Shown here: piece by piece, positions 32,912-41,361 of the stretch
Numbering within the stretch: the stretch's first letter is position 1
How the letters are laid out: every line of letters begins with the position of its first letter
NCBI RefSeq assembly: GCF_964222135.1
Contig: NZ_CAXQBR010000003.1
Span: forward strand, 124,001-188,000
Length of the DNA stretch: 64,000 nt
Origin: Euzebya sp.
GTDB lineage: Bacteria; Actinomycetota; Nitriliruptoria; Euzebyales; Euzebyaceae
Reading direction: 5' to 3'
Translations under genes and position numbers: made by a program
The notes under the pieces: model-generated
Databases searched by the model: none
What the model was told of the DNA's origin: nothing
The model's input: the letters and a program-made list of their open reading frames with translations, nothing else

Positions 32912-33064
32912 GGCGGGGTGATCTCCGGTGCTCGCGGCGGGCGGACGCGCGCGGAGCGGCCCCGGTGCCTGGATGTCGGCGGGGGTGTCGGGGCGGGCTC
33001 CGCTAGGAGACCGGAGGGGGGAGGACCATGAGGTGCATGTCGCGCGCGATGCTATCGCAGCCGG

Positions 33065-33529
33065 TCAGTCCACATCCGGGCCGGGCTCGAGGCCGAGCTC
33101 GGCCAGGCGGGTGTCGATCGCCGCGCGCTGCGCGGCCGACGCGGCGGTGCGCATGAGCGGGACCTCCCCGTCCGCCGTGCGGGCCACCAGCCGGAAGGTG
33201 ACCTGCGGGCCGCGCGCGCTCGTGGGGATGGTCGTCCGTCGCCAGGCGAGCCCCTCGAGGTCAGCCCACGCGACGCGGCGGCCGCCCACGCCCATGCGGT
33301 GCACGCCGACCTCGTCGACGACGAAGCCAGCGGTGCGCGCCCGGTGGGCCTGCCACCCCACGACGGCGGTGCCGAGGGCCACGGCGACGTACCCCTCGGT
33401 CGGGTTCTCCGGCACGAGGACGATCGCGATCGCCCCCGGCAGGACCACGGCGAGCGCCGCCATCAGCGCCTGCGCCAGTGCGAGGCGCCGTGCGCGGCGC
33501 TCGGGCACCACGCCGGTCGGGCGGCTCAC
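33065..33529 (-). CDS. Bacterial PH-like domain membrane protein
   Basis: A 154-residue protein with two N-terminal membrane spans (ALAQALMAALAVVLPGAIAIVL and GYVAVALGTAVVGWQAHRA) and a soluble bacterial PH-like domain (FVVDEVGVHRMGVGGRRVAWADLEGLAWRRTT). Function unknown. GTG 33529 overlaps the TetR stop as GTGA, so it is translationally coupled to the regulator. Confidence 0.7.
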   Translation of the reverse strand: MSRPTGVVPERRARRLALAQALMAALAVVLPGAIAIVLVPENPTEGYVAVALGTAVVGWQAHRARTAGFVVDEVGVHRMGVGGRRVAWADLEGLAWRRTTIPTSARGPQVTFRLVARTADGEVPLMRTAASAAQRAAIDTRLAELGLEPGPDVD

Positions 33530-34290
33530 CGCGACCCGGCGAGCCGGTCCTCGACGAACCGCTCGATGCCGTCGAGCACGCGGGCCAGGCGGAAGTCGTA
33601 GTCCGGATCGGCCTCGGCGGTCGCCTCCTCCGCCCCCTCCTCGCCGGCACCGTCGAACACGCCGGCGTCGATGACCCTGGCGAGGGACGGGTACCGCTCG
33701 GGGTCGAGCAGCTCGGCCAGCAACGCCCCGTAGCGCTGCGGCTCGACGGCCAGGGTGGTCGAGGGCGAATCGGCTGCGCGGAACAGCATGTCGCCGAGCA
33801 CGTGGGAGTCGACCAGCAGCATGATCATGAGCTTCTCGCCCTCGTGGAGCGGGAGGTCGGCCATCGTCCCGAGGCCGCGGTCCAGCCAGGCCAGCTGGTT
33901 CGGCGTCGCCGGCAGCCCGAACATGGGGATCGCCTGCATGATCCACGGGTGAGCTCGCAGACCGGCGGTCGCCGCCCGGGCCCACCGCTCGAGGCCGTCG
34001 CGCCACCCGTCCGCCGCACCGGGGTCGAGGACGTCGTCGGGCCACCCCATCGCTGCGTCCTGCATGTGGAGGACGAGCTCCTCCTTGCTCCCGACGTGGC
34101 GGTACAGCGACATCGTCGTGAACCCGAGCTGCTCGGCCACGTGCGCCATGGACACCGCGGCGAGCCCGTAGGCGTCGGCGATCTCGACGGCCGCCTCGAC
34201 GATGCGGCCGAGGCTGAGCCCGCGACGGGGCGCCTCGCCGGACGCGGCCGCGCGCCACACCTCGCGGATGCCATCCACCGGGTTCGTCAT
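33526..34290 (-). CDS. TetR-family repressor with TetR_C-like domain
   Basis: A 254-residue repressor. The N-terminal HTH is seen in LSLGRIVEAAVEIADAYGLAAVSMAHVAEQLGFTTMSLYRHVGSKEELV (about residues 25-75), and the C-terminal ligand domain resembles the tetracycline repressor type. It is divergent from a DrrA-type ABC gene whose start is 42 bp away, so it most likely represses that exporter and itself in response to a drug-like ligand. The palindromes at 34310-34342 are the likely operators. ATG 34290 has TACGAT 8 nt upstream. Confidence 0.88.
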   Translation of the reverse strand: MTNPVDGIREVWRAAASGEAPRRGLSLGRIVEAAVEIADAYGLAAVSMAHVAEQLGFTTMSLYRHVGSKEELVLHMQDAAMGWPDDVLDPGAADGWRDGLERWARAATAGLRAHPWIMQAIPMFGLPATPNQLAWLDRGLGTMADLPLHEGEKLMIMLLVDSHVLGDMLFRAADSPSTTLAVEPQRYGALLAELLDPERYPSLARVIDAGVFDGAGEEGAEEATAEADPDYDFRLARVLDGIERFVEDRLAGSR

Positions 34291-34298
34291 GGCGGTTG

Positions 34299-34304
34299 AT
34301 CGTA
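34299..34304 (-). promoter_or_regulatory. -10 element (TACGAT), leaderless tetR-like gene
   Basis: TACGAT on the minus strand, 8-nt spacer to ATG 34290. Confidence 0.55.
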
Positions 34305-34309
34305 GAGGT

Positions 34310-34342
34310 GTGTATGAAGTACACATAGTGTATGGCATACAC
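34310..34342. promoter_or_regulatory. Two adjacent palindromic operators for the TetR-family repressor
   Basis: Site 1 GTGTATGAAGTACAC (34310-34324, arms GTGTA/TACAC) and site 2 GTGTATGGCATACAC (34328-34342, perfect 7-1-7 palindrome) start 18 bp apart. Site 2 covers the ATG of the ABC gene. The stretch is much richer in A/T than its surroundings. Confidence 0.8.
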
Positions 34343-35288
34343 AGTTGAGATCGAGGGCCTCCACAAGGCCTTCGGGGAGGTCCGCGTCCTCGAGGACGTG
34401 CACCTCGCCGTCCCCCGGGGTGGCGTGGTCGCCCTGCTCGGTCCGAACGGCGCGGGGAAGACCACGGCCGTCCGCATCCTCTCCACCCTCCTCGCGGCGG
34501 ACCGCGGAAGGGTGGTGGTGGCCGGCCACGACGTGGCCGCCGACCCCTGGGCCGTCCGCGCCGCGATCAGCTTGACCGGCCAGTTCGCCGCCGTGGACGA
34601 CGTGTTGACCGGGCGGGAGAACCTGCTCCTCGTCGCGCGCCTCCTGCGGCTCGGCCGGACCGCGGCCCGCCGCCGCGCGGAGGATCTGCTCGCCGCCTTC
34701 GACCTGTCCGGCGCCGCCGACCGGCGGGTCGCCACGTACTCCGGCGGGATGCGCCGCCGGCTCGACATCGCGCTCGGGCTGCTCGGCGACCCGCAGCTGC
34801 TGGTCCTCGACGAGCCGACGACCGGGCTGGACCCACGCAGCCGACGGGGGGTGTGGGCGTCGGTGACCGCGCTGCGCGACCGCGGCGTGACGGTCCTGCT
34901 GACGACCCAGTACCTCGAGGAGGCCGACGCGCTCGCGGACCGGATCACGGTCATCGACCGCGGCCACGTCGTCGCGGAGGGGACGCCGGCGGACCTGAAG
35001 GCCGGCGCCGGCGCCGAGACCGCCCGCCTCGAGCTCGCCGACCCGGCGGACGCCGCCACGGCCACCGGGGTGCTGGCCGCCCGAGGCGGGCACCCCGCCC
35101 GCTACGAGGAGGCGACGCAGGTCCTCGAGGTGGCGACCGACGGCACCGCCGAGGACCTCCGCGCGGTCCTCAACGCCCTCGCCGACGCCGGCATCCCCCT
35201 CCGCCGCGTCGACCTGCACCGCCCGACCCTCGACGACGTCTTCCTGTCCCTCACCGACACCGCCGCCCCCGTGGAGGTCGCGCCGTGA
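34332..35288 (+). CDS. DrrA-type ABC exporter ATP-binding protein
   Basis: A 318-residue ABC ATPase of the daunorubicin-resistance (DrrA) type. Walker A LLGPNGAGKTTAV, signature TYSGGMRRRLDIALGL, Walker B LLVLDEPTTGLDPRSR, and a C-terminal regulatory tail (about 225-318). It energises the permease encoded next. The ATG lies within the palindrome at 34328-34342, so repressor binding would block the start directly. It ends in GTGA overlap with the permease gene. Confidence 0.92.
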   Translation: MAYTVEIEGLHKAFGEVRVLEDVHLAVPRGGVVALLGPNGAGKTTAVRILSTLLAADRGRVVVAGHDVAADPWAVRAAISLTGQFAAVDDVLTGRENLLLVARLLRLGRTAARRRAEDLLAAFDLSGAADRRVATYSGGMRRRLDIALGLLGDPQLLVLDEPTTGLDPRSRRGVWASVTALRDRGVTVLLTTQYLEEADALADRITVIDRGHVVAEGTPADLKAGAGAETARLELADPADAATATGVLAARGGHPARYEEATQVLEVATDGTAEDLRAVLNALADAGIPLRRVDLHRPTLDDVFLSLTDTAAPVEVAP

Positions 35289-36082
35289 CCACGCCGACCG
35301 CCCGGGCGCACCGCCCCTCGCCCGTCGACGCCGCGCGCGACGCCGCGACCTTCGTCGGGCGAGGCGTGCGGCACTCCCTCCGCAGCGTGGACGCCCTCCT
35401 CGTCGCGGTGATGCTGCCGGTCTGCATCCTCGTGCTGTTCGTCTACGTCTTCGGCGGGGCGATCCGGACCGACGGCGCCTACGTCGACTACGTCGTCCCG
35501 GGGATCGTCCTCCTGTGCGCCGCGTTCGGCTCTGCCGGGACCGCGGTCGGCGTCACCCAGGACCTGACCACCGGGATCATCGACCGGTTCCGCTCGATGC
35601 CCATCACCGCGTCGGCGGTCCTCGCCGGCCACGTCGTCGCGAGCGTCCTCCGGAACCTCGTGTCCACCGCCATCGTCGTCGCCGTCGCGCTGCTCATCGG
35701 GTTCCGACCCACCGCGGGCGTGGGCGCGTGGACCGCCGCGATCGGGTTGCTCGCCCTCTTCATGGCCGCCATCGCCACCCTCGCCGCGGCGTTCGGCCTG
35801 GTCGCCCGCGACCCGGAGGCGGCCAGCGCGTTCTCGTTCGCGGCGATGTTCCTGCCCTACGTCTCGAGCGCGTTCGTCCCGCCCGAGACCATGCCGGCCG
35901 CCCTGCAGGCCTTCGCCGAGCACCAACCGACCACGCCGATCATCGAGACGCTCCGGGCGCTGCTGCTCGGCACCGGCGTGGACGCCGGGACGGCCGTCAT
36001 CGCCGTGGCGTGGTGCACCGGCCTCGGTGCGCTCGGCCTGCTCCTGTGCGTGGTCCTCTTCCGCCGGGCCACGACCCGCTGA
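35285..36082 (+). CDS. DrrB-type ABC-2 permease
   Basis: A 265-residue ABC-2 membrane protein with six predicted spans, the family core being VDYVVPGIVLLCAAFGSAGTAVGV, GIIDRFRSMPI and FLPYVSSAFVPPETMP. With the ATPase it should export a hydrophobic or drug-like compound. GTG start overlaps the ATPase stop by four bases. The substrate is unknown; no biosynthetic genes are nearby, so resistance to an external compound is a fair guess. Confidence 0.9.
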   Translation: MTTPTARAHRPSPVDAARDAATFVGRGVRHSLRSVDALLVAVMLPVCILVLFVYVFGGAIRTDGAYVDYVVPGIVLLCAAFGSAGTAVGVTQDLTTGIIDRFRSMPITASAVLAGHVVASVLRNLVSTAIVVAVALLIGFRPTAGVGAWTAAIGLLALFMAAIATLAAAFGLVARDPEAASAFSFAAMFLPYVSSAFVPPETMPAALQAFAEHQPTTPIIETLRALLLGTGVDAGTAVIAVAWCTGLGALGLLLCVVLFRRATTR

Positions 36083-36113
36083 CCCGCTGACCCGCGGGCG
36101 CGCAGTCCGCGCG

Positions 36114-37004
36114 TCAGCCGGCGACGACCGCCCCGGCCAGGTGGGGCTTGCCGCCGGTGCCGCGAACGCCGAAGCGCCAGTCGTCTCCGCGGCGGGCGGT
36201 CGCGTACTCGACCCTCGACGGCAGCAGCAGGGGCAGCTTGAACGCGACGTCGATCGTGCAGGTCGACGGCAGCACGCCCTCGAGCGCCGCGAGGCAGCGG
36301 GCCTTGGTCCACATCCCGTGCGCGATCGCGCGCGGGAACCCGAACGCCTTGGCCGACAGCGCCGACAGGTGGATCGGGTTCCGGTCGCCCGAGACCGCGC
36401 CGTAGCGCCGCCCGATGTCGCGGGGGACGGACCAGCGCGCGGTCATCGGCAGGTCGCCGACGTCGATGTCGGCGGCGCCGCTGCGGTCGTCGGCCTGCTC
36501 GTCCCCGCCGGACCCCCGCTTGAGGTACGTGCTGATCGACCGCCACACCTCGTCACCGTCGACGGTGGCCACGACGACGTTGTCGAGCTGCTGCCCCTTG
36601 GGGTGGGGGCGCAGGTTCTCGACCGTCGCCGTCAGGTCCACGCCGGTACGCCGAGCCTCGTCGATCCCGACGGGGCGTGACTGGGTGATGGTGTTGCGGA
36701 CGTGCACCATCCCCATCAGCCCGAAGGGGAAGTCCGGGCGGGTCATCAGCAGCACCGACAGGGGGAAGCCCAGCATGTGCAGGTACGTGGGCGGCAGCAC
36801 CGGGCCCAGGCGGTACCCGCACACCTCGGCGTAGTCGGCGAGGTGGTCCACGTCGACCGTCGCGCCGCGCAGCACCGCGGTCGTCGCCGGCAGCTCACCC
36901 TCCCCCGATGCGCCCAGGCCGGGGATCGCACCCCTCGCGGCCTTCGCCAGCATCGGGGTCAGTGACGGCGCCTCGTCCAGCTCGATCGTGGTGGGGGTGG
37001 CCAT
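36114..37004 (-). CDS. HtdX-like 3-hydroxyacyl-thioester dehydratase (MaoC hotdog)
   Basis: A 296-residue double-hotdog protein with a MaoC/hydratase-2 domain near the C-terminus: DIGRRYGAVSGDRNPIHLSA followed by FGFPRAIAHGMWTKARCLAAL, which contains the catalytic Asp and His. It dehydrates 3-hydroxyacyl thioesters. It resembles mycobacterial HtdX (Rv0241c), which also neighbours FabG4. It starts 2 bp after the fabG4-like stop, so the two genes form one operon. Confidence 0.87.
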   Translation of the reverse strand: MATPTTIELDEAPSLTPMLAKAARGAIPGLGASGEGELPATTAVLRGATVDVDHLADYAEVCGYRLGPVLPPTYLHMLGFPLSVLLMTRPDFPFGLMGMVHVRNTITQSRPVGIDEARRTGVDLTATVENLRPHPKGQQLDNVVVATVDGDEVWRSISTYLKRGSGGDEQADDRSGAADIDVGDLPMTARWSVPRDIGRRYGAVSGDRNPIHLSALSAKAFGFPRAIAHGMWTKARCLAALEGVLPSTCTIDVAFKLPLLLPSRVEYATARRGDDWRFGVRGTGGKPHLAGAVVAG

Positions 37005-37006
37005 GC

Positions 37007-38356
37007 TCAGGCCCCCAGCAGGTTCTGGCCGCAGACGCGCAGGGTCGTGCCGTTCACCCACGTCGCATCCGAGCCCGCGAAGAACCCGATCGCCTCGGCC
37101 ACGTCGACCGGTTGGCCGCCCTGGGACAGGCTGTTCAGCCGTCGACCGATCTCACGGGTCGCCATCGGCATCGCGTCGGTCATGTCCGTCTCGATGAAGC
37201 CGGGGGCGACGGCGTTGATCGTGCCGCCGGACTCGGCCAGCCGTGGGGCCAGCGCGGCGACGTGGCCGATGACCCCCGCCTTCGAGGCGGCGTAGTTGGT
37301 CTGCCCGCGGTTGCCGGCGATGCCGGACATCGAGGACACGCAGACGATCCGGGCACCGGGCCGCAGGACGTCGGAGGCGAGGAGCGCGGCGTCGAGCGCC
37401 TCCATCGCGGTGAGGTTGACCGCGATGACCTGGTCCCAGCGCCGCTCGTCCATGCCGGCCACCGTCTTGTCGCGAGTGATCCCGGCGTTGTTGACCATGA
37501 TGTCCAGGCCGCCGTGACGGCTCCGGACGTGGTCGATCAGCTCCTGGCCGGCGTCGTCGTCGGTGATGTCGAGCTGCAGCGCTGACCCGCCGATGCCGTT
37601 CGCGACCGCGGCCAGGGCGTCACCTGCCGACGGGAGGTCCAGGCAGACCACGTGCGCCCCGTCCCGCGCCAGCGTGCGGGCGATCGCGGCGCCGATGCCG
37701 CGGGCGGCACCCGTGACGACCGCGACCTTCCCGTCGAGGGGGCGGTTCGCGTCCGCCGGCACGACCGGCGGGTGGTCGGTCGAGGGCCCGACGGTGATCC
37801 GCTGGCCGGACACGTACGCGGATCGGCCGCTCAGCAGGAACCGGAGGGGCCCGCCGACGCCGGCGTCCGCGCCGGGCACGACCTCGACGAGGTTGGCCGT
37901 GCCGCCGGCGCGGAGCTCCTTCGCGATCGACCGGACGAAGCCCTCCAGGCTGCGCTGCGCCGCGTGCTCGGCCGGGTCGCCGGTCGCGTCCGGCACCGTG
38001 CCGAGGACGACGACCCGGGCCGAGGGTCCCAGCCGCCGGATGGTGGTGTGGAAGAAGCCGTGCAAGGCGTCGAGGTCGGCGGACCGGGTGATGTGCGTGG
38101 CGTCGAAGACGAGCGCCGCGTACCGCGGGGTCTGCTCGGCGTCGGCAGGGGTCCGGTGGACCTCGACCCCGGCCGCGTCGAGCAGCTTCGCGACGGTGTC
38201 GGCCAGGCGGCCGTCGCCGCCCAGCAGCAGCGGGCCGTCGAGCAGCGGCTGGCCGGGCTCGTACCGGCGCAGCGCCGCCGGCTTGGGCAGGCCGAGGGCG
38301 CCGGCGATCCGCTCACCGACCTGGGAGTTGACGAACTGGGTGTACAGGTCTGCCAT
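37007..38356 (-). CDS. fabG4: FabG4-type high-molecular-weight 3-oxoacyl-ACP/CoA reductase
   Basis: A 449-residue two-domain reductase. Residues about 1-200 form a flavodoxin-like N-terminal domain; 208-449 form the SDR domain with VAVVTGAARGIGAAIA, DIMVNNAGITRDK, Ser in CVSSMSG and the catalytic YAASK, ending WVNGTTLRVCGQNLLGA. M. tuberculosis FabG4 (Rv0242c) has this long form and uses NADH. Follows the thiolase gene after 79 bp that hold a 14-bp-arm hairpin, and is translated ahead of the dehydratase gene. Confidence 0.9.
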   Translation of the reverse strand: MADLYTQFVNSQVGERIAGALGLPKPAALRRYEPGQPLLDGPLLLGGDGRLADTVAKLLDAAGVEVHRTPADAEQTPRYAALVFDATHITRSADLDALHGFFHTTIRRLGPSARVVVLGTVPDATGDPAEHAAQRSLEGFVRSIAKELRAGGTANLVEVVPGADAGVGGPLRFLLSGRSAYVSGQRITVGPSTDHPPVVPADANRPLDGKVAVVTGAARGIGAAIARTLARDGAHVVCLDLPSAGDALAAVANGIGGSALQLDITDDDAGQELIDHVRSRHGGLDIMVNNAGITRDKTVAGMDERRWDQVIAVNLTAMEALDAALLASDVLRPGARIVCVSSMSGIAGNRGQTNYAASKAGVIGHVAALAPRLAESGGTINAVAPGFIETDMTDAMPMATREIGRRLNSLSQGGQPVDVAEAIGFFAGSDATWVNGTTLRVCGQNLLGA

Positions 38357-38380
38357 CAGAGGGTGCTCCTCGTCGTGCGG

Positions 38381-38421
38381 TGTGTCGGGAGACCAGTCAC
38401 GAGGACGGGTCTCCCGACACA
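38381..38421. repeat. Hairpin element, 14-bp perfect arms
   Basis: TGTGTCGGGAGACC (38381-38394) and GGTCTCCCGACACA (38408-38421) with a 13-nt loop. It lies between the thiolase stop and the fabG4 start inside a transcription unit; possible attenuator, RNA-stability element or repetitive palindrome. Confidence 0.92.
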
Positions 38422-38435
38422 GGGGGTGTGTGCGA

Positions 38436-39740
38436 CTACTTCTCGATGATCGCGACCAAGCCGTTCCCGCCCGCCGCGCAGATGCTGATCAGCGCCCGTC
38501 CGCCGTGCGCCCAGTCGTCGCGCTCGCTGAGCAGCTTGGCTGCCGTCGCGACGATGCGGGCGCCGGTCGCGGCGAAGGGGTGGCCGGTCGCGAGGGACGA
38601 TCCGGCGACGTTCACCTTGGCCATGTCGACGGATCCGAGGGTGTCGTCCAGGCCCAGGCGCTGGGTGCAGAACTCCTTGTCCTGCCACGCCGCGAACGTG
38701 GTCAGCACGGTCGAGGCGAAGGCCTCGTGGATCTCGTAGAGGTCGAAGTCCTGCAGGGACAGGCCGTTGCGCGCCAGCAACCGGGGGACGGCGTAGGCCG
38801 GCGCCATCAGCAGGCCCTCGTGGCCGTGCACGTAGTCGACCGCGTCGGACTCCGCGTCCACGAACCGGGCGAGGACCGGCAGGTCGCGCTCCCGGGCCCA
38901 GTCCTCCGTCGACAGCAGCACCGCGGCGGCGCCGTCGGTGAGCGGCGTCGAGTTCGCCGCGGTCATCGTCCCGGTCTCCGGGTCGCCGAACACGGGCTTC
39001 AGCGTCGACAGCTTCTCGATCGACGAGTCCGGCCGCAGGTTGTTGTCCCGGTCGAGGCCCAGGTAGGGCGTGATCAGGTCGTCGAAGAACCCGCGCTCGT
39101 AGGCGGCGGCGAGGTTGCGGTGGCTCGCGACGGCGATCTCGTCCTGCGCCTCGCGGGAGATGTCCCACGCCGCGGTGGTCAGCGCCTGGTGCTCACCCAT
39201 CGACATGCCGGTGCGGGTCTCGGAGTTCTGCGGGATCTCCGGCACCAGGTGGTCGGGGCGGAGCTGGCCGAGCAGCTTCACGTAGTCCATCGGGCCCTTG
39301 GCGCGGTTGGCCTCCATCAGGACCTTGCGCAGCCCCTCGTTGACGGCGATCGGGGCGTCGGAGGTGGTGTCCACGCCGCAGCCGATCCCCGCGTCGATCT
39401 GGCCGAGCCGGATCTTGTTGGCCACGGCGATCGTCGCCTCGAGGGAGGTGTCGCAGGCCTTCTGGACGTCGAAGGCGGGCGTCTCGGGCGAGAGGGCGGT
39501 GCCGAGCACGCTGTCGCGGACCAGGTTGAAGTCGCGGGAGTGCTTCAGCACCGCGCCGCCGACGACCTCGCCCAGGCGCTGGCCGGCCAGGCCGAACCGG
39601 GCGACCAGGCCGTCGATCGCGGTGGTCAGCATGTCGGCGTTCGTGGCCTTCGCGTACGCCGTGTTCGACCGGGCGAACGGGATGCGGTTGCCGCCGACGA
39701 TGACGGCCTGGCGAGGTGCGGGGGAGGGGGTGGGGCTCAC
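38436..39740 (-). CDS. Acetyl-CoA acyltransferase (FadA2/FadI-like thiolase)
   Basis: A 434-residue thiolase for the last step of beta-oxidation. The nucleophilic Cys is in FDVQKACDTSLEA, the His in YEIHEAFAST, and the second Cys in ISICAAGGNGLVAI. MSMGEHQALTTAAWDISREAQDE is typical of the long FadI/FadA2 type. GTG 39740 has a clear AAGGAG site. It heads the minus-strand unit thiolase-FabG4-HtdX and is divergent from an acyl-CoA dehydrogenase, as mycobacterial fadA2 and fadE5 are grouped with fabG4 and htdX. Confidence 0.92.
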   Translation of the reverse strand: MSPTPSPAPRQAVIVGGNRIPFARSNTAYAKATNADMLTTAIDGLVARFGLAGQRLGEVVGGAVLKHSRDFNLVRDSVLGTALSPETPAFDVQKACDTSLEATIAVANKIRLGQIDAGIGCGVDTTSDAPIAVNEGLRKVLMEANRAKGPMDYVKLLGQLRPDHLVPEIPQNSETRTGMSMGEHQALTTAAWDISREAQDEIAVASHRNLAAAYERGFFDDLITPYLGLDRDNNLRPDSSIEKLSTLKPVFGDPETGTMTAANSTPLTDGAAAVLLSTEDWARERDLPVLARFVDAESDAVDYVHGHEGLLMAPAYAVPRLLARNGLSLQDFDLYEIHEAFASTVLTTFAAWQDKEFCTQRLGLDDTLGSVDMAKVNVAGSSLATGHPFAATGARIVATAAKLLSERDDWAHGGRALISICAAGGNGLVAIIEK

Positions 39741-39803
39741 GGCGTTCTCCTTGGGTTCTCGGATGAGGGGTGGTCCGGTGGGTCGCGCGCTCCGCGGGCG
39801 CAC

Positions 39804-39834
39804 TTGACGATGGCAGGACCGTGTGCTGTAACCT
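39804..39834 (+). promoter_or_regulatory. Promoter TTGACG - 19 bp - TAACCT for the acyl-CoA dehydrogenase gene
   Basis: TTGACG (39804-39809) and TAACCT (39829-39834). Three GTAAC direct repeats (39828, 39838, 39854) overlap and follow the -10 and could bind a regulator. GTAACAC also occurs by paaA (11981). Confidence 0.5.
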
Positions 39835-39912
39835 ATGGTAACGCCTACCGCTGGTAACACCGATGGCCGAACGGACCTGCCACCAGCCTTTCCCAGCCGG
39901 AGGATGCGACAC

Positions 39913-41235
39913 ATGTCATTAGCAGCAGACGGAATGGGCCTCGCCCTGGGCGGCCTCCGACGCCTGGCGGGCCTCGAGGTCCTCGACCGCCTCGGCGTGC
40001 GCGAGCGCGTGGAGGGGTGGGTGCAGGCCGGCTCCCGCGGCGGGTTCACCGCCCTGACCGCCACGGGCCGGCAGTTCGCCCGTGCGTCGCAGGCCGTGCG
40101 GGGGGCGCCGGCCCGGCAGACGCCGCGGCGCGGGTCGGACCTGTTCGACCTCACGCCGGACGATGAGCAGCAGATGCTGGTCGAGACCTTCGCCGACTTC
40201 GCCGGGACCCACCTGCGGCCGATGGCCCGGGAGGCGGACGAGGCGCAGTCGACCCCCGACAAGTTCGCGGCCATGGCGACCGAGATCGGCGCGATGGTCC
40301 TCGGCATCCCCTCCGACGTCGGCGGCGTCGTCGACGAGCGGTCGGCGGTCACCGGGGTCCTCGCACTGGAGGCGCTCGCCCACGGCGACATGGGACTCGC
40401 CGCCGGGATCATGGCACCCGCGGCCGTGGCCTCGGTCCTGAGCCTCCACGGGGACGCCGACCAGCAGGCCGCCTACCTGCCGCCTTTCGCCGGAGACGAC
40501 CCGCCGACGGCTGCCCTGGCGATCGCCGAGCCGCGTCCGCTGTTCGACCCGCTGGCCCTGCGCACCACCGCCCGACGGGTCGGTGACGATCTCGTCATCG
40601 ACGGCGTCAAGGCGCTGGTCCCCCACGCCACCGCCCTCGAGTTGGTCTGCGCGGCGGTGCAGGTGGAGGGGGAGGGACCGGCCCTGGTGCTCATCGAGGC
40701 CGGGGCGGAGGGTCTGTCCGCACGGGCGGAGCCCACCATGGGCGTCCGCGCGGCCGCCACCGGGGAGCTCGCGATGACCGGCGTGCGGGTCCCGCGCTCG
40801 GCGGTGATCGGCGACGGCGACCCGACCGTCTACCGCGATGTCGTCGCGCGCTCACGGATCGCCTGGGCCGCGGCCGCCACCGGCACCGCGCAGGCGGTCC
40901 TCGACCACGTGATCCCGTACGTCAAGGAGCGGACCGCCTTCGGCGAGCCGATCGCCCACCGCCAGGCCGTCGCGTTCATGATCTCGAACATCGCCATCGA
41001 GCTCGAGGGGCTCCGCCTGGCCACCTATCGGGCGGCCAGCCTGGCCGACCAGGGCAAGCCGTTCGGCGCCGCCGCCGCGGTGGCCCGACAACTGGCGACC
41101 GAGAAGGGGATGCAGATCGGCTCCGACGGCGTCCAGCTGCTGGGCGGCCACGGCTACGTGAAGGAGCACCCGGTGGAGCGCTGGTACCGCGACCTGCGCG
41201 CCGCCGGCCTGGTCGACGGGGGCCTGCTCGTGTGA
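39913..41235 (+). CDS. Acyl-CoA dehydrogenase, divergent type
   Basis: A 440-residue acyl-CoA dehydrogenase. After an extra N-terminal region (about 1-75) with GLALGGLRRLAGLEVLDRLG, it shows DDEQQMLVETFADFAGTHLRP, a middle beta domain and the C-terminal FAD helix bundle (SRIAWAAAATGTAQAVLDHVIPYVKERTAFGEPI, QLLGGHGYVKEHPVERWYRDLRA). The usual catalytic Glu near the C-terminus (EGT) is not evident, so activity is uncertain. GGAGG 9 nt before ATG 39913 decides against the nearer ATG 39904. First gene of the plus-strand arm of the beta-oxidation cluster. Confidence 0.85.
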   Translation: MSLAADGMGLALGGLRRLAGLEVLDRLGVRERVEGWVQAGSRGGFTALTATGRQFARASQAVRGAPARQTPRRGSDLFDLTPDDEQQMLVETFADFAGTHLRPMAREADEAQSTPDKFAAMATEIGAMVLGIPSDVGGVVDERSAVTGVLALEALAHGDMGLAAGIMAPAAVASVLSLHGDADQQAAYLPPFAGDDPPTAALAIAEPRPLFDPLALRTTARRVGDDLVIDGVKALVPHATALELVCAAVQVEGEGPALVLIEAGAEGLSARAEPTMGVRAAATGELAMTGVRVPRSAVIGDGDPTVYRDVVARSRIAWAAAATGTAQAVLDHVIPYVKERTAFGEPIAHRQAVAFMISNIAIELEGLRLATYRAASLADQGKPFGAAAAVARQLATEKGMQIGSDGVQLLGGHGYVKEHPVERWYRDLRAAGLVDGGLLV

Positions 41236-41274
41236 TCCCGGAATGACCGCCGCGCCGAGCCTGCGAGGCGTGGC

Positions 41275-41307
41275 CCGCCAGACCGCGCGACGCGCCTGGT
41301 CTGGCGG
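41275..41307. repeat. Hairpin element, 10-bp perfect arms
   Basis: CCGCCAGACC (41275-41284) and GGTCTGGCGG (41298-41307), 13-nt loop, between the two acyl-CoA dehydrogenase genes. Arms end in AGACC/GGTCT like the element at 38381. Confidence 0.9.
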
Positions 41308-41361
41308 AACAGTGGACAGCGTGCCGCAGGCGCACCCCGCCCTCCGTCCGAAGGACCGAGA

